DNA of 64,000 nt from NCBI GenBank assembly GCA_902777385.1, contig CACYTP010000015.1, forward strand, positions 1 to 64,000, read 5' to 3'. The notes beneath the pieces are model-generated. The model saw nothing but the letters and a program-made list of their open reading frames with translations. It had not been told where the DNA came from and ran no database searches. Numbering within the stretch: the first letter of the stretch is position 1; the number at the start of each line of letters is the position of its first letter. Source of the DNA: an uncultured bacterium. GTDB taxonomy: Bacteria > Cyanobacteriota > Vampirovibrionia > Gastranaerophilales > Gastranaerophilaceae. Position numbers and translations under genes: made by a program. Positions 18,248 to 25,629 of the stretch are shown here, one piece after another.

Positions 18248-18451
18248 ATGAAGTACGGTTTTATATTTATATTAGTGTTAGTAATTTCGTTTGGCAGCAC
18301 TTGTTTTGGTGCCATAAGAATGAGCTACAATTATCTGGGAATCAGCACACCTGTTTCTTGTTGTGCTAATCATGGCGGTGTTGCATACAGAAAGTATCCA
18401 TCAGGATACTATGTTTGTGAAGACAGCGTTGTAACAATGTCATGCAAATAA
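18248..18451 (+). CDS. Small exported Cys-rich peptide, copy 2
   Basis: The 67-residue paralogue of the preceding gene has a signal sequence (GFIFILVLVISFGSTCFG) followed by SCCANHGGVAYR...GYYVCEDSVVTMSC. The CC-x-HGGV-x-Y core and the GYYVC-D block are conserved while the rest has diverged, so the pair is an old tandem duplication kept under selection. It has fewer Cys than copy 1 (two or three pairs). The ribosome site is weak (TAGGGAAA). It converges on the DUF3326 gene 15 nt away. Confidence 0.7.
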   Translation: MKYGFIFILVLVISFGSTCFGAIRMSYNYLGISTPVSCCANHGGVAYRKYPSGYYVCEDSVVTMSCK

Positions 18452-18466
18452 TAATCCAACCGGTTA

Positions 18467-19441
18467 CTAAATTAAATTCAGGCACTCAGCATAACTGTCA
18501 ACGATACAAACATTATCGGCAATACCGAGCTTATCTGCCGTAACATCCAGTGCTGTAGTATTTTCTTTAACTGCATATATTTTTATACCATGTTCTATTG
18601 CCCCAAATACTGCAGGGCTGCCCAATGAATTATACGGAATTACAATAAAATCAGCATCATTAACCTTTATTCCCTGTTCTTTTGATATTTGCGGAGCATG
18701 TGACAAACCTAACAATATACAAGGCAAAAAAGTAGGCGTAATATATTCTGATGCAGATTTTGGATTAACAATATCCGGATAAATCTGATAATCCGCAAAA
18801 GCAGGAGAATGGGCACAAGGTATTTTAAATTCTTTTGATATGTAATGTGATAATATAGCCTCAACACCGCCTACAGGATCTGTACCTACACCATTTGCAT
18901 AGTCTTCATTCAAGTCTTCGGGATCTTTGAACATCCCGACAATTGCAATCGCATTACATCCTTTTTTAATCAAAGTTTCAACTGATGTTTTCATTGTCTT
19001 CGGATTTTTAACCGTACCATCTGACACCCCGTTTTTATTTAATACAAAATCAATTCCCATAGGTTCATCTGTTATAACGTATTCTGAAACATGAGTACCA
19101 TAAACAACTCTGACAGCATTCATTGTATTTATGTGAACATTCAGAACATCTGACGGTATAGATTTATCAAAAACTATACCGATTTTATTTTGTTTATCAA
19201 CAGGGAGTAAACTTATATTCCCTTTCATAAAATCATCTAAAGTATAACCCTCTACATACAACATATTTTCATTTATACCTGAAAAACCTCCGGCATTAAC
19301 TACATTAGGATTAACAATTAAGGTACATTTTTCAGAAAATTTACGGGCATACGAAGCTGCATCCCCTGCATATCCGCCTATTGCAGCACCAATGCCGGTT
19401 GGAACAATAAATACACCCAAAGATTTTCCTTTATAAGTCAT
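18467..19441 (-). CDS. DUF3326 family protein
   Basis: The 324 residues match the DUF3326 family, well represented in cyanobacteria: the opening VPTGIGAAIGGYAGDA, then NPNVVNAGGFSGINENMLYVEG, GVGTDPVGGVEAILSH and CAHSPAF. The many Gly-rich turns suggest a nucleotide- or phosphate-binding fold, but no function is established. It has no signal peptide. It is transcribed as a single gene, with a terminator between it and the coiled-coil gene upstream not being visible; the hairpin at 19458 sits just beyond its start. Together with ycf23 it supports a cyanobacterial relationship. Confidence 0.85.
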   Translation of the reverse strand: MTYKGKSLGVFIVPTGIGAAIGGYAGDAASYARKFSEKCTLIVNPNVVNAGGFSGINENMLYVEGYTLDDFMKGNISLLPVDKQNKIGIVFDKSIPSDVLNVHINTMNAVRVVYGTHVSEYVITDEPMGIDFVLNKNGVSDGTVKNPKTMKTSVETLIKKGCNAIAIVGMFKDPEDLNEDYANGVGTDPVGGVEAILSHYISKEFKIPCAHSPAFADYQIYPDIVNPKSASEYITPTFLPCILLGLSHAPQISKEQGIKVNDADFIVIPYNSLGSPAVFGAIEHGIKIYAVKENTTALDVTADKLGIADNVCIVDSYAECLNLI

Positions 19442-19457
19442 ACAACAATATTACAAC

Positions 19458-19484
19458 AAAAAAGCGGTAAAATACCGCTTTTTG
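19458..19484 (-). terminator. Terminator after the coiled-coil gene
   Basis: AAAAAAGCGGTA pairs with TACCGCTTTTTG around an AAA loop. On the minus strand it follows the stop of the gene at 19511 and precedes the DUF3326 start. Confidence 0.8.
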
Positions 19485-19510
19485 TTATTTCCTTATTTTA
19501 ATTTAAGCTA

Positions 19511-19915
19511 TTAACCTTGACTTGCTCCGCCATAAGTAAAGTCTGTTTTTAAATTAGTCTTTAACATCGTCTGCACAGCTTTTTCATTTGCGGAAATTTC
19601 TGCAAGACGTGCTTCTAAACTTAACTTATCCATATCTAACTGATCCTGCCAGGATTGGATATTTTTCATCTCAAATTCCATCTCATTTTCTAACTGAGCT
19701 TTTATTGCAATATATTCAGTATAATCTTCACGCATTTCGTCCGGCTCAAATTTCTCGTCCAAAGCCTGAATTTGTCTGTTATATTTCAACTGTGTGTCTG
19801 TAACTTTTTTAGTAGCAGACAAAGTATTCATTTGAATAGCAGCCAATTGCTTATTCATTCTGGATTTGTATCTTGTGTACATTAGTAAAGTTTCTTGCAA
19901 ATTAGAAATAGCCAT
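19511..19915 (-). CDS. Small coiled-coil protein, unknown function
   Basis: The 134-residue protein is almost all predicted helix with heptad-like patterns (residues 5-110), ending in a short Gly/Ser tail FTYGGASQG. No signal peptide, TM segment or Cys is present. The N-terminal MAISNLQETLL resembles the start MAISVYEQLNN of the unknown protein ending at 24462. A purine-rich GAGAGGCGAG precedes the ATG. It could be a structural or export-apparatus helper; nothing in the sequence decides. Confidence 0.7.
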   Translation of the reverse strand: MAISNLQETLLMYTRYKSRMNKQLAAIQMNTLSATKKVTDTQLKYNRQIQALDEKFEPDEMREDYTEYIAIKAQLENEMEFEMKNIQSWQDQLDMDKLSLEARLAEISANEKAVQTMLKTNLKTDFTYGGASQG

Positions 19916-20124
19916 AACTCTCGCCTCTCTTTTTATTACTCTTCTTACTTATATAAAAAATTCTTAAATAATCGGATTTCACATGTTAATATTATCGTTA
20001 CAATTGTTAACATATCAGGCAAAGTAAGCAGTATCGTTGCAATGCACAAACTAAGCATGACTAAATTATTATTTTTCCCGACTACTCGGATTGCTTTTTG
20101 GCAAATTTTATATCCTTTTTTTAC

Positions 20125-20236
20125 GTCATCCCGAATTTATTTCGGACTCTAGCCACCTTTACATCATTACGACTTTCACTATATGTATTACCTAAAGAAT
20201 CACATTGGCTAGATGCTGAAACAAGTTCAGCATGAC
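20125..20236. mobile_element. MITE-like element with 30-bp imperfect inverted ends
   Basis: The left end (20125-20154, GTCATCCCGAATTTATTTCG...) and the right end (20207-20236, ...AACAAGTTCAGCATGAC) are imperfect inverted complements over 30 bp, enclosing about 52 bp. It has no coding capacity for a transposase. This is the widespread 'gtcat...gaac...tttc' class of small inverted-repeat elements. It lies directly against the prepilin-leader remnant and reads into it as HAELVSASS. Confidence 0.7.
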
Positions 20237-20237
20237 A

Positions 20238-20697
20238 TTTAATGGGTGTAGCACCCTCTGCGAGAGTAAATGCGGCTTTCATACCGCTCCCGCATCGGGG
20301 ATACAAAGGGAACCAACGAAACGAAGTTGAGTTGCGTGAGTATGCATAGCTACGGATACAGATGCCGACAAACTTGTTTGTCGTGCAGATGTTGGTGAGG
20401 GGGATTGCACTGCATTATTCGCAGATTTAATGGACAATATTTTAATATTACAAGGGTCTAAAAAATTCCATGTGCAAAGCTTCTTTAAAAGTGGTCTTAG
20501 ATACCCCCCCTCATCAGAATTTGTATAGCTCACTCCGTTCGCTAACAAATTCTGTCTTCTCCCAGTGGGAGAAGTAGGAGTTTTGTCATTGCATTTCACG
20601 AGCGAAGCTTCCATAAGAGCAGACTTAGTCTGCAAACTCTGTAAACCCTCACTAAGAGAGGATTTTACCCCCCCCCCCTATACTTAATTCCAATCAT
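20238..20697 (-). pseudogene. Degenerate prepilin leader with C11/G11 run
   Basis: On the minus strand a promoter (20730-20756), GGAGG (20706-20710) and ATG (20697) match the cassette at 30716-30778 almost base for base. After five codons comes a run of 11 G, and the ATG frame stops immediately. Further on, KAAFTLAEGATPIK appears in another frame (about 20250-20290), then the sequence runs into the inverted-repeat element. The hydrophobic pilin helix is missing. It is a leader cassette cut down by repeat insertions. Confidence 0.7.
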
Positions 20698-20757
20698 GAT
20701 AATATCCTCCGCAGTTTTTGTACATTATCATTATAACATTTTTTTTATTTCTGCAAC
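20651..20757 (-). repeat. Prepilin leader cassette, copy A
   Basis: This stretch is near-identical to 30671-30778. It contains TTGCAG (20751-20756), TATAAT (20730-20735, spacing 15), GGAGG, ATG and the G11 run. The outer part of the run is flanked by an imperfect palindrome GTAAACCCTCACTAAGAGAG...TTTTAC (20641-20667). Confidence 0.8.
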
Positions 20758-21013
20758 CCTGCTTATCTCTCCTTGGAGAGAGAAAAATTACTTGGCGAAA
20801 CAGAGTTGAGCTTAGCAATTTGAGAGAGGGTTAGGATTTCCTTGCTCATCGTATTTTTACCCTCTCTTGAATTTCTAATTTTCGGCTAACGCCTTAAATT
20901 GAAATTCTTTTCTCCCCGTAGGGGAGATGTTGTTTCAAATATCTCGTCCAAACGGCAGATCAGTCTGATTTTTTACAAGTGTATTGACTTATATATTGAA
21001 CGGACACAACAGC

Positions 21014-21042
21014 TTGCAAGAGTGCAATTACCGTGCTACAAT
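21014..21042 (+). promoter_or_regulatory. Promoter of the M16-like gene
   Basis: TTGCAA (21014-21019) and TACAAT (21037-21042) are spaced by 17 nt. The expected start near 21049 leaves about 15 nt with a GGAAAGGG ribosome site before the ATG at 21064. This excludes a longer protein beginning at 20899. Confidence 0.7.
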
Positions 21043-21063
21043 AAAGGCGGAAAGGGCTTTAAT

Positions 21064-22278
21064 ATGAGTTGTAAAATCATTAAATTGAATAATAATATAG
21101 AAGTTTTTTGCAGGCAAAACAAAAACACGCCAAGAATAGCATTATGTTTCAATTTCAGACCGGAGAAAGGGACAAATGAACCCGGTTTAGACACGATTAT
21201 GTCAAGACTGTTTATGCAGGGGACAAAAAGCCGAAACGCAGAACAATTGGCAAACGAGTTGGACGCTTATGCTATTGAAATGTCAGTTGACTCAAGACCT
21301 GATTATATCAGATTTAAATTTGTCTGCCTGAATGAAGATTTTGACAAAGCAATAGAAATAATGGCAGACATTATTAAAAACTCTACCTTTGAAGATTTTG
21401 ACAAAGAATTGAGCAAAATGGAAGGCGAAATTATTGCAGAGCTTGATTCACCAAGAGCAAAAGCCTCTGACAACTACTATTTGAATATATTTGAAGAGCA
21501 TTACTACGGAAACACAAGTACTAAAGTTCTCGGGAATATAAAAAATTTAACAAAGAAAAAAGTCCTGGATAACTATAACAAACTCATTAATGAAAGTAAA
21601 AAAATTATAACGGTAGTTGGCGATATAGATACCGAAGCGGTAGAAAACAAGTTAAACAACTATTTTGGGGATATAACTCCATCAAAAGACATAAAAATCA
21701 TTTCAACAGTAAAAGCACTGACGTCAGATAAATTCGCTGAAATAATCAAACCAGACGCCAATCAGGCTCATATCATAAAGGGATGGATAACAGACAGTTC
21801 AAAAAGTGAAGATTATCCGGCATTACTTTTGCTTAATGTAATACTTGGTTCTTCCGGCTTATCTTCAAGATTATTTCTTGAATTGAGAGATAAAAAGGGA
21901 TTAGCTTATGTAGTCAGAAGTTCTTATGAAACGTTTGGGGAATGTGCAGACTTCTTTATTTATATTGCAACAGAACCTAAAAACATAGAGGTTTCTCTGG
22001 CAGGGTTCAAGGAAGAAATAGACAAAATATGCACATATCCTGTATCGGACGAAGAACTTAAAAATGCAAAGAATAATATGCTCGGGAAATGGGCATTTAC
22101 ACAGGAAACAAACGAAAATCAGGCAGTTTTATACGGAAACTACGGAATACTTGATTTAGGATTTGATTTTAATGACAGAGCAAAAGAAAGAATTAAAGAG
22201 GTTACAGCACAACAAGTTCTTGAATGTGCAAAAAAATATTTCGGGAAACCTTCAGTTCTTTCTATACTGAAACCTTAA
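21064..22278 (+). CDS. M16-family peptidase-like protein lacking the zinc motif
   Basis: The 404-residue protein has the two M16 half-domains. The N-terminal half runs from LNNNIEVFCRQNKNTPRIAL, and the C-terminal half contains LRDKKGLAYVVRSSYE, the conserved R/Y motif. The zinc site HxxEH, normally in the helix before FxGT, is here LDTIMSRLFMQGT, with neither His nor Glu. In pairs such as PqqF/G or mitochondrial processing peptidase, one subunit is inactive like this and supports the catalytic one. No catalytic partner is adjacent, so it may act alone as a binding protein or with a distant gene. Residues from a nominal earlier start are repeat DNA. Confidence 0.85.
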   Translation: MSCKIIKLNNNIEVFCRQNKNTPRIALCFNFRPEKGTNEPGLDTIMSRLFMQGTKSRNAEQLANELDAYAIEMSVDSRPDYIRFKFVCLNEDFDKAIEIMADIIKNSTFEDFDKELSKMEGEIIAELDSPRAKASDNYYLNIFEEHYYGNTSTKVLGNIKNLTKKKVLDNYNKLINESKKIITVVGDIDTEAVENKLNNYFGDITPSKDIKIISTVKALTSDKFAEIIKPDANQAHIIKGWITDSSKSEDYPALLLLNVILGSSGLSSRLFLELRDKKGLAYVVRSSYETFGECADFFIYIATEPKNIEVSLAGFKEEIDKICTYPVSDEELKNAKNNMLGKWAFTQETNENQAVLYGNYGILDLGFDFNDRAKERIKEVTAQQVLECAKKYFGKPSVLSILKP

Positions 22279-22337
22279 TCTGTCGGGGAATAAGACAAAA
22301 TTAAAAAACACTTATAATACGATATGAGGTATAGTAA

Positions 22338-22874
22338 GTGTTTTTTTTGCTGTTTGTAATAATTTTGGAAAGTTTTATCTGCCAAAGCTATGCAATTGAT
22401 AATAAAAATATTCCTGCAGATTTTGAGGCAAAAAAACCGTACATAGAAGCCGAAATAGAAACTAATATTCCGCTTGGGCAAACAATAACATACACAGAAG
22501 TTCCAAGAGGAATTATCCTTAGCGTAGCACAATGCGAGATATTTGATGAACTTGGAGAAATTACTCCTGACGGAAAAAAAATCCTTTATCACATAAGTAA
22601 TCTTTTAAATAATTTTGATAACAACTGCACTATTGAAGTACACACCGAAATAAATACACCAAAAAACAGCTTAGGAGAAGAAGACTGGGAAATAAGCATT
22701 ATTCGAGCAAACAAGATAGCGGAATATTTATCAATGACTATAAATAATGCTGCCGAAAGGCTGTTTCCAATAGGTTTTGGGGCAATAATGCCCTTTAAAG
22801 GAAATGTATCAACAAAAGATTTTCCTAATAACAGAATAGATTTTGTAATTTTCGACTACACTGTAACCAGATAA
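22338..22874 (+). CDS. OmpA-like peptidoglycan-binding protein, small
   Basis: The protein of 178 residues opens with a signal peptide (FFLLFVIILESFICQSYA). It continues with an OmpA_C/MotB-type domain: VPRGIILSVAQCEIFDELGEITPDGKKIL, TIEVHTEI in the place of GHTD, SIIRANKIAEYLS, then LFPIGFGAIMPF and NNRIDFVIF. The second ligand-binding Arg of the classic NxxLSxxRA and RRV motifs is partly replaced (RANKIA; NNRID), so binding may be altered. The start is GTG with GAGGT 7 nt upstream and TATAAT at 22313-22318. It would anchor to the cell wall from the periplasm. It follows the M16-like gene by 59 nt. Confidence 0.75.
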   Translation: MFFLLFVIILESFICQSYAIDNKNIPADFEAKKPYIEAEIETNIPLGQTITYTEVPRGIILSVAQCEIFDELGEITPDGKKILYHISNLLNNFDNNCTIEVHTEINTPKNSLGEEDWEISIIRANKIAEYLSMTINNAAERLFPIGFGAIMPFKGNVSTKDFPNNRIDFVIFDYTVTR

Positions 22875-22942
22875 CCGATAAACAGGAAGGCAATGTTTTT
22901 TATAAACATTTTTTCTATCATAACTACAGAAAGGAAATTGCT

Positions 22943-23347
22943 ATGACAGAAAAACTTGAAATTTATCAGTGTAAAATTTGCGGCAACATCGTGCAGGTTT
23001 TACTCTGCGGAGAAGGGGAATTGGTATGCTGCGGGCAGAATATGCAAAAAATGACCCCTAATTCGACAGAAAATGTAACAACCGAATATCACATTCCGAT
23101 ATACAAAACAGATGAAGACGGAAACCGATTCATTCAGGTAGGAAAAGAAAAACACCCTATGACAGAAGAACATCATATTGATTTTATTGAAAGAATTTCA
23201 AACGATAAAACCTGTTTGAGTCTTAAATTTCTGTCAAAAGACGAAGAACCGATAATGAAACTCACAAATAAAGATTTAAAATCAGAAAAGGCATTGGAGT
23301 ATTGTAATTTACATGGTCTCTGGGAGGGTTGCAATAATGTTGAATAA
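22943..23347 (+). CDS. dfx: Desulfoferrodoxin (2Fe superoxide reductase)
   Basis: The 134-residue protein has the N-terminal desulforedoxin zinc-ribbon-like site (C10-x2-C13 and C29-C30) and the C-terminal neelaredoxin domain. Iron ligands are seen as H50 in EYHIP, H71 and H77 in KHPMTEEHH, and C121/H124 in YCNLHGLW. It reduces superoxide to peroxide without making oxygen, the usual route in anaerobes. The catalytic EKHVP loop reads EYHIP: the Lys that assists superoxide binding is Tyr (residue 49). Some natural superoxide reductases lack this Lys and still work. GAAAGGAAA precedes the ATG. The ferritin gene overlaps its end by 11 nt. Confidence 0.93.
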   Translation: MTEKLEIYQCKICGNIVQVLLCGEGELVCCGQNMQKMTPNSTENVTTEYHIPIYKTDEDGNRFIQVGKEKHPMTEEHHIDFIERISNDKTCLSLKFLSKDEEPIMKLTNKDLKSEKALEYCNLHGLWEGCNNVE

Positions 23348-23825
23348 TAAAGTAGAGGAAATTTTAAATGCACAAATTAATAAAGAATTCTATTCCGCTT
23401 ATTTATACATTGCAATGTCTGCTTATTTTGATGAGCATGGTCTTAAAGGTTTTGCTAATTGGACAAAAGTACAGGCTAAAGAAGAAATGGAACACGGATT
23501 AACTCTGTTTGACTACATAATTGAACGTGACGGGAATATCAACCTCAAACCTATAGAAGCACCTGCAAGAGATTTTCATAATCCGCTTCAGGTATTTGAA
23601 ATGATACTTTCACATGAAGAATATGTAACAGAAAGCATAGAATGCGTCGCAAATATGAGTGAAAATGAATGCGACAGAGCCACCCGAGAATTCATTAATA
23701 AATACATAAGCGAACAGGTAGAAGAAGAATCTCAGGTGCGGGATATAATTAAAATGATAAAAATGTTCGGAGAAGATACCTCTGTCCTGTATCACATAGA
23801 CAAAGAACTTGGTAAACGCAAATAA
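23337..23825 (+). CDS. ftnA: Ferritin (non-haem, FtnA-like)
   Basis: The 162 residues form the four-helix ferritin with all ferroxidase ligands in the standard places: E17, E50, H53, E94, Q127 and E130. It stores iron as a 24-mer and oxidises Fe(II). I chose ATG 23337, which has GGGAGGG 8 nt before it. It overlaps the desulfoferrodoxin gene by 11 nt, indicating translational coupling; an earlier GTG would lack a ribosome site. Pairing superoxide reductase with ferritin keeps peroxide away from free iron. A terminator follows at 23832. Confidence 0.95.
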   Translation: MLNNKVEEILNAQINKEFYSAYLYIAMSAYFDEHGLKGFANWTKVQAKEEMEHGLTLFDYIIERDGNINLKPIEAPARDFHNPLQVFEMILSHEEYVTESIECVANMSENECDRATREFINKYISEQVEEESQVRDIIKMIKMFGEDTSVLYHIDKELGKRK

Positions 23826-23831
23826 ATACAA

Positions 23832-23861
23832 AAGGGTGAGCATATCCGGCTCATCCTTTAT
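23832..23861 (+). terminator. Terminator after the dfx-ferritin operon
   Basis: AAGGGTGAGC pairs with GCTCATCCTT (one G-T pair) and is followed by TATTTTG. Confidence 0.75.
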
Positions 23862-24054
23862 TTTGTTGAATTGTAACAATTTATTAATACGATAGCAAAT
23901 TAATTTATTTAGAGGATTTAATATATTGTTAAATTTTCTATACTGGACACATAGGTAGGATATTTAAAATGGGAGAAAGAGTAGAGTAATTAATTTATAA
24001 AAATAAATTAATACTATTATTATTTTTCCCGAAAACTAACAGAGGTTAACGAAT

Positions 24055-24465
24055 ATGGTCGATAACAGAGCAGCAGGATATTTCGGTATAGGCGGTGCTT
24101 TTAATTTCAAAAGCGGCGATATATCAGGAACAGCTGCCCGAACTCAGGATGATAAAATGGGACAGGGTGGCGAATATTTTGCACAGCAGCAAGAAGAAGA
24201 GTTTGAGCAGGAGCAAAATAATGAAAAATATATGGACAGAAGTGCTGTTCTCCGTGCTACACTAAATTCACTTGCTATGATGAATGTTGCTAACGTTATC
24301 AACTCCAGAAAAATTGAAGCTAAAAAACAAAAGGATTTACTTGCTACTCAACAACTTTTAAAGAAAAAACACGAGGAATCTCTACATAATGGAAGTATTA
24401 ATAGTAGTGAGGATGTATTAGCGTCTAATAACTTTGATGAAGAAATCGAAGATATAGTTGATTAG
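24055..24465 (+). CDS. Small Gln/Glu-rich protein, unknown function
   Basis: The 136 residues split into a Gly-rich N-terminus (GYFGIGGAFNFKSGDIS), a block AARTQDDKMGQGG, a Gln/Glu-rich linker, a helical part (residues 65-110) and an acidic tail. The AARTQD hexapeptide occurs again in the protein at 25154, and AFNFKS resembles the S-F-x-G motif of other products here. No signal peptide is present. AGAGG lies about 10 nt before the ATG. It converges with the gene ending at 24462 and overlaps it by 4 nt at the stop codons. Confidence 0.65.
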   Translation: MVDNRAAGYFGIGGAFNFKSGDISGTAARTQDDKMGQGGEYFAQQQEEEFEQEQNNEKYMDRSAVLRATLNSLAMMNVANVINSRKIEAKKQKDLLATQQLLKKKHEESLHNGSINSSEDVLASNNFDEEIEDIVD

Positions 24466-24986
24466 ACAAATATACTTGATGTAATTACTCTTTGTTCATC
24501 AACTGTTTCTTCTTTTGATGTATTTTTCATCATCAAAAGTTCTCCGTGATAAAAAGGATTAGATCCGTTTTTATCTTTTGCTGACTCGTTTGTAACAATC
24601 CTGTTGTTTGAAGTTACAGAATTTTTTTGCTCTTTTAATGTAATTTCATTTACAGCTATTGTCATCTTTCCGTCAACATTATGCTGAACTCCTTGAGCTG
24701 CCTGAGTATTAAGGAAATAAATCTTTGACATTGTTTCCTGACTTAACTGAATTTGCAGACCGGAGTTATTTAATGCTATTTGATTTGCAACTTTGATATC
24801 AACCTTGTTATTATACATATCAACGCCGATATCTCTTTTTTGGAAATAATTTTGGGCAGTATCAACATTATACTGGCTGTTCTTCTGTTCAGCACGCTTC
24901 AATATAGATTGAGAAACCTGCTGCAAAGTAGGACGGTCAATGTTTAATCCCATATTATTCAATTGTTCATAAACACTAATTGCCAT
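24462..24986 (-). CDS. Unknown protein, helical N-terminus
   Basis: The start is uncertain. ATG 24986 gives MAISVYEQLNNMGL... (174 residues) with AAGGGA upstream; an ATG at 25040 adds 18 basic residues without a good ribosome site. Residues 1-55 look helical, residues 60-130 look like mixed strands (VDIKVANQIALNNSGLQIQLS), and the tail is low-complexity. It shares its first residues (MAIS.xx.Q) with the coiled-coil protein at 19511. No signal peptide or metal motif is present. I cannot assign a family. Its neighbours are other short, group-specific genes. Confidence 0.6.
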   Translation of the reverse strand: MAISVYEQLNNMGLNIDRPTLQQVSQSILKRAEQKNSQYNVDTAQNYFQKRDIGVDMYNNKVDIKVANQIALNNSGLQIQLSQETMSKIYFLNTQAAQGVQHNVDGKMTIAVNEITLKEQKNSVTSNNRIVTNESAKDKNGSNPFYHGELLMMKNTSKEETVDEQRVITSSIFV

Positions 24987-25153
24987 TGCTGTATCCCTTT
25001 TTAATTTCCTTACAAAGTTTTTATCGGCATAATCACGCAAAACTTTAGCGTTTTAAAAAATTACTTTACATTTCTTCACACATATCGAAAATAAAGCAAT
25101 ATTTTTGGGCATATAAACTTTATATACATGTTACACAACATGAGAGATATATT

Positions 25154-25567
25154 ATGAGTTGGGCATCATTTAATCAAACAGTCGGATATCTTAATGACAG
25201 CATGAGATGTGCTAATGACGCACTAAACAAGAAAAACGGTGCGACAATTGGCAGCAGATTACAAGCTGCCGGACAGAACCTTATGTTCAATTCTATGGCA
25301 ACAACAGAGGCTGCAAGAACGCAGGATTGCACAGGCAGCTATCTGGGTTATGCCGCAAAATATAATGCAAACGGAAACGGGCAACAGGCATTCCAAAATA
25401 CTATGGAAGCCAGTGTATTTGCACACCAGATAATGAATCCGTTTGGTTACGGTTACGGACATTGTTGGGATGGCGGAATGGGTATGGGCAACCCTGTAGT
25501 TCCATTCTCTACCGGTTCACAACACAGAGCATTCAGCAGCCCGTTTTTCAATGGCGGATGGTGCTAA
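25154..25567 (+). CDS. Small Gly/Asn-rich protein, unknown function
   Basis: The 137-residue protein has a helical N-terminal half (MSWASFNQTVGYLNDSMRC...) with TEAARTQDCTGS, sharing AARTQD with the protein at 24055. The C-terminal half is rich in Gly, Asn and aromatic residues (PFGYGYGHCWDGGMGMG) and ends NGGWC. Four Cys are present. It has no signal peptide. Composition resembles small structural or self-assembling proteins, but the family is unknown. The ribosome site is AGAGA, 8 nt before the ATG. Confidence 0.65.
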   Translation: MSWASFNQTVGYLNDSMRCANDALNKKNGATIGSRLQAAGQNLMFNSMATTEAARTQDCTGSYLGYAAKYNANGNGQQAFQNTMEASVFAHQIMNPFGYGYGHCWDGGMGMGNPVVPFSTGSQHRAFSSPFFNGGWC

Positions 25568-25596
25568 TAATAAAATAAATATAACTGTTTCTGATA

Positions 25597-25623
25597 TTGT
25601 ATAACATTTATTTGTTATACAAT
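25597..25623 (+). promoter_or_regulatory. Promoter for a leaderless rqcH mRNA
   Basis: TACAAT is at 25618-25623 and a weak TTGTAT lies 15 nt upstream (25597-25602). The start codon follows the -10 box after 6 nt. Confidence 0.45.
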
Positions 25624-25629
25624 ATTTTT

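Larger units (their letters stand above)
19916..21013. other. Repeat-filled intergenic region
   Basis: These roughly 1.1 kb hold no intact gene. From left to right there is an inverted-repeat element (20125-20236), a prepilin-leader remnant with a C11 run (20238-20697), a copy of the leader promoter (to 20757), and degenerate copies of the 'ctctccc...gagaggg' type of repeat (about 20760-20935, related to 75-155). Short open frames here only translate repeats (for example HAELVSASS, a peptide typical of such elements). The promoter of the M16-like gene lies at the right end. Confidence 0.75.

Noticed and set aside
20121..20635. Two minus-strand open frames of 61 and 118 residues
   Set aside because: They translate repeat elements (HAELVSASS, FTLAEGAT and others) and have no ribosome site.
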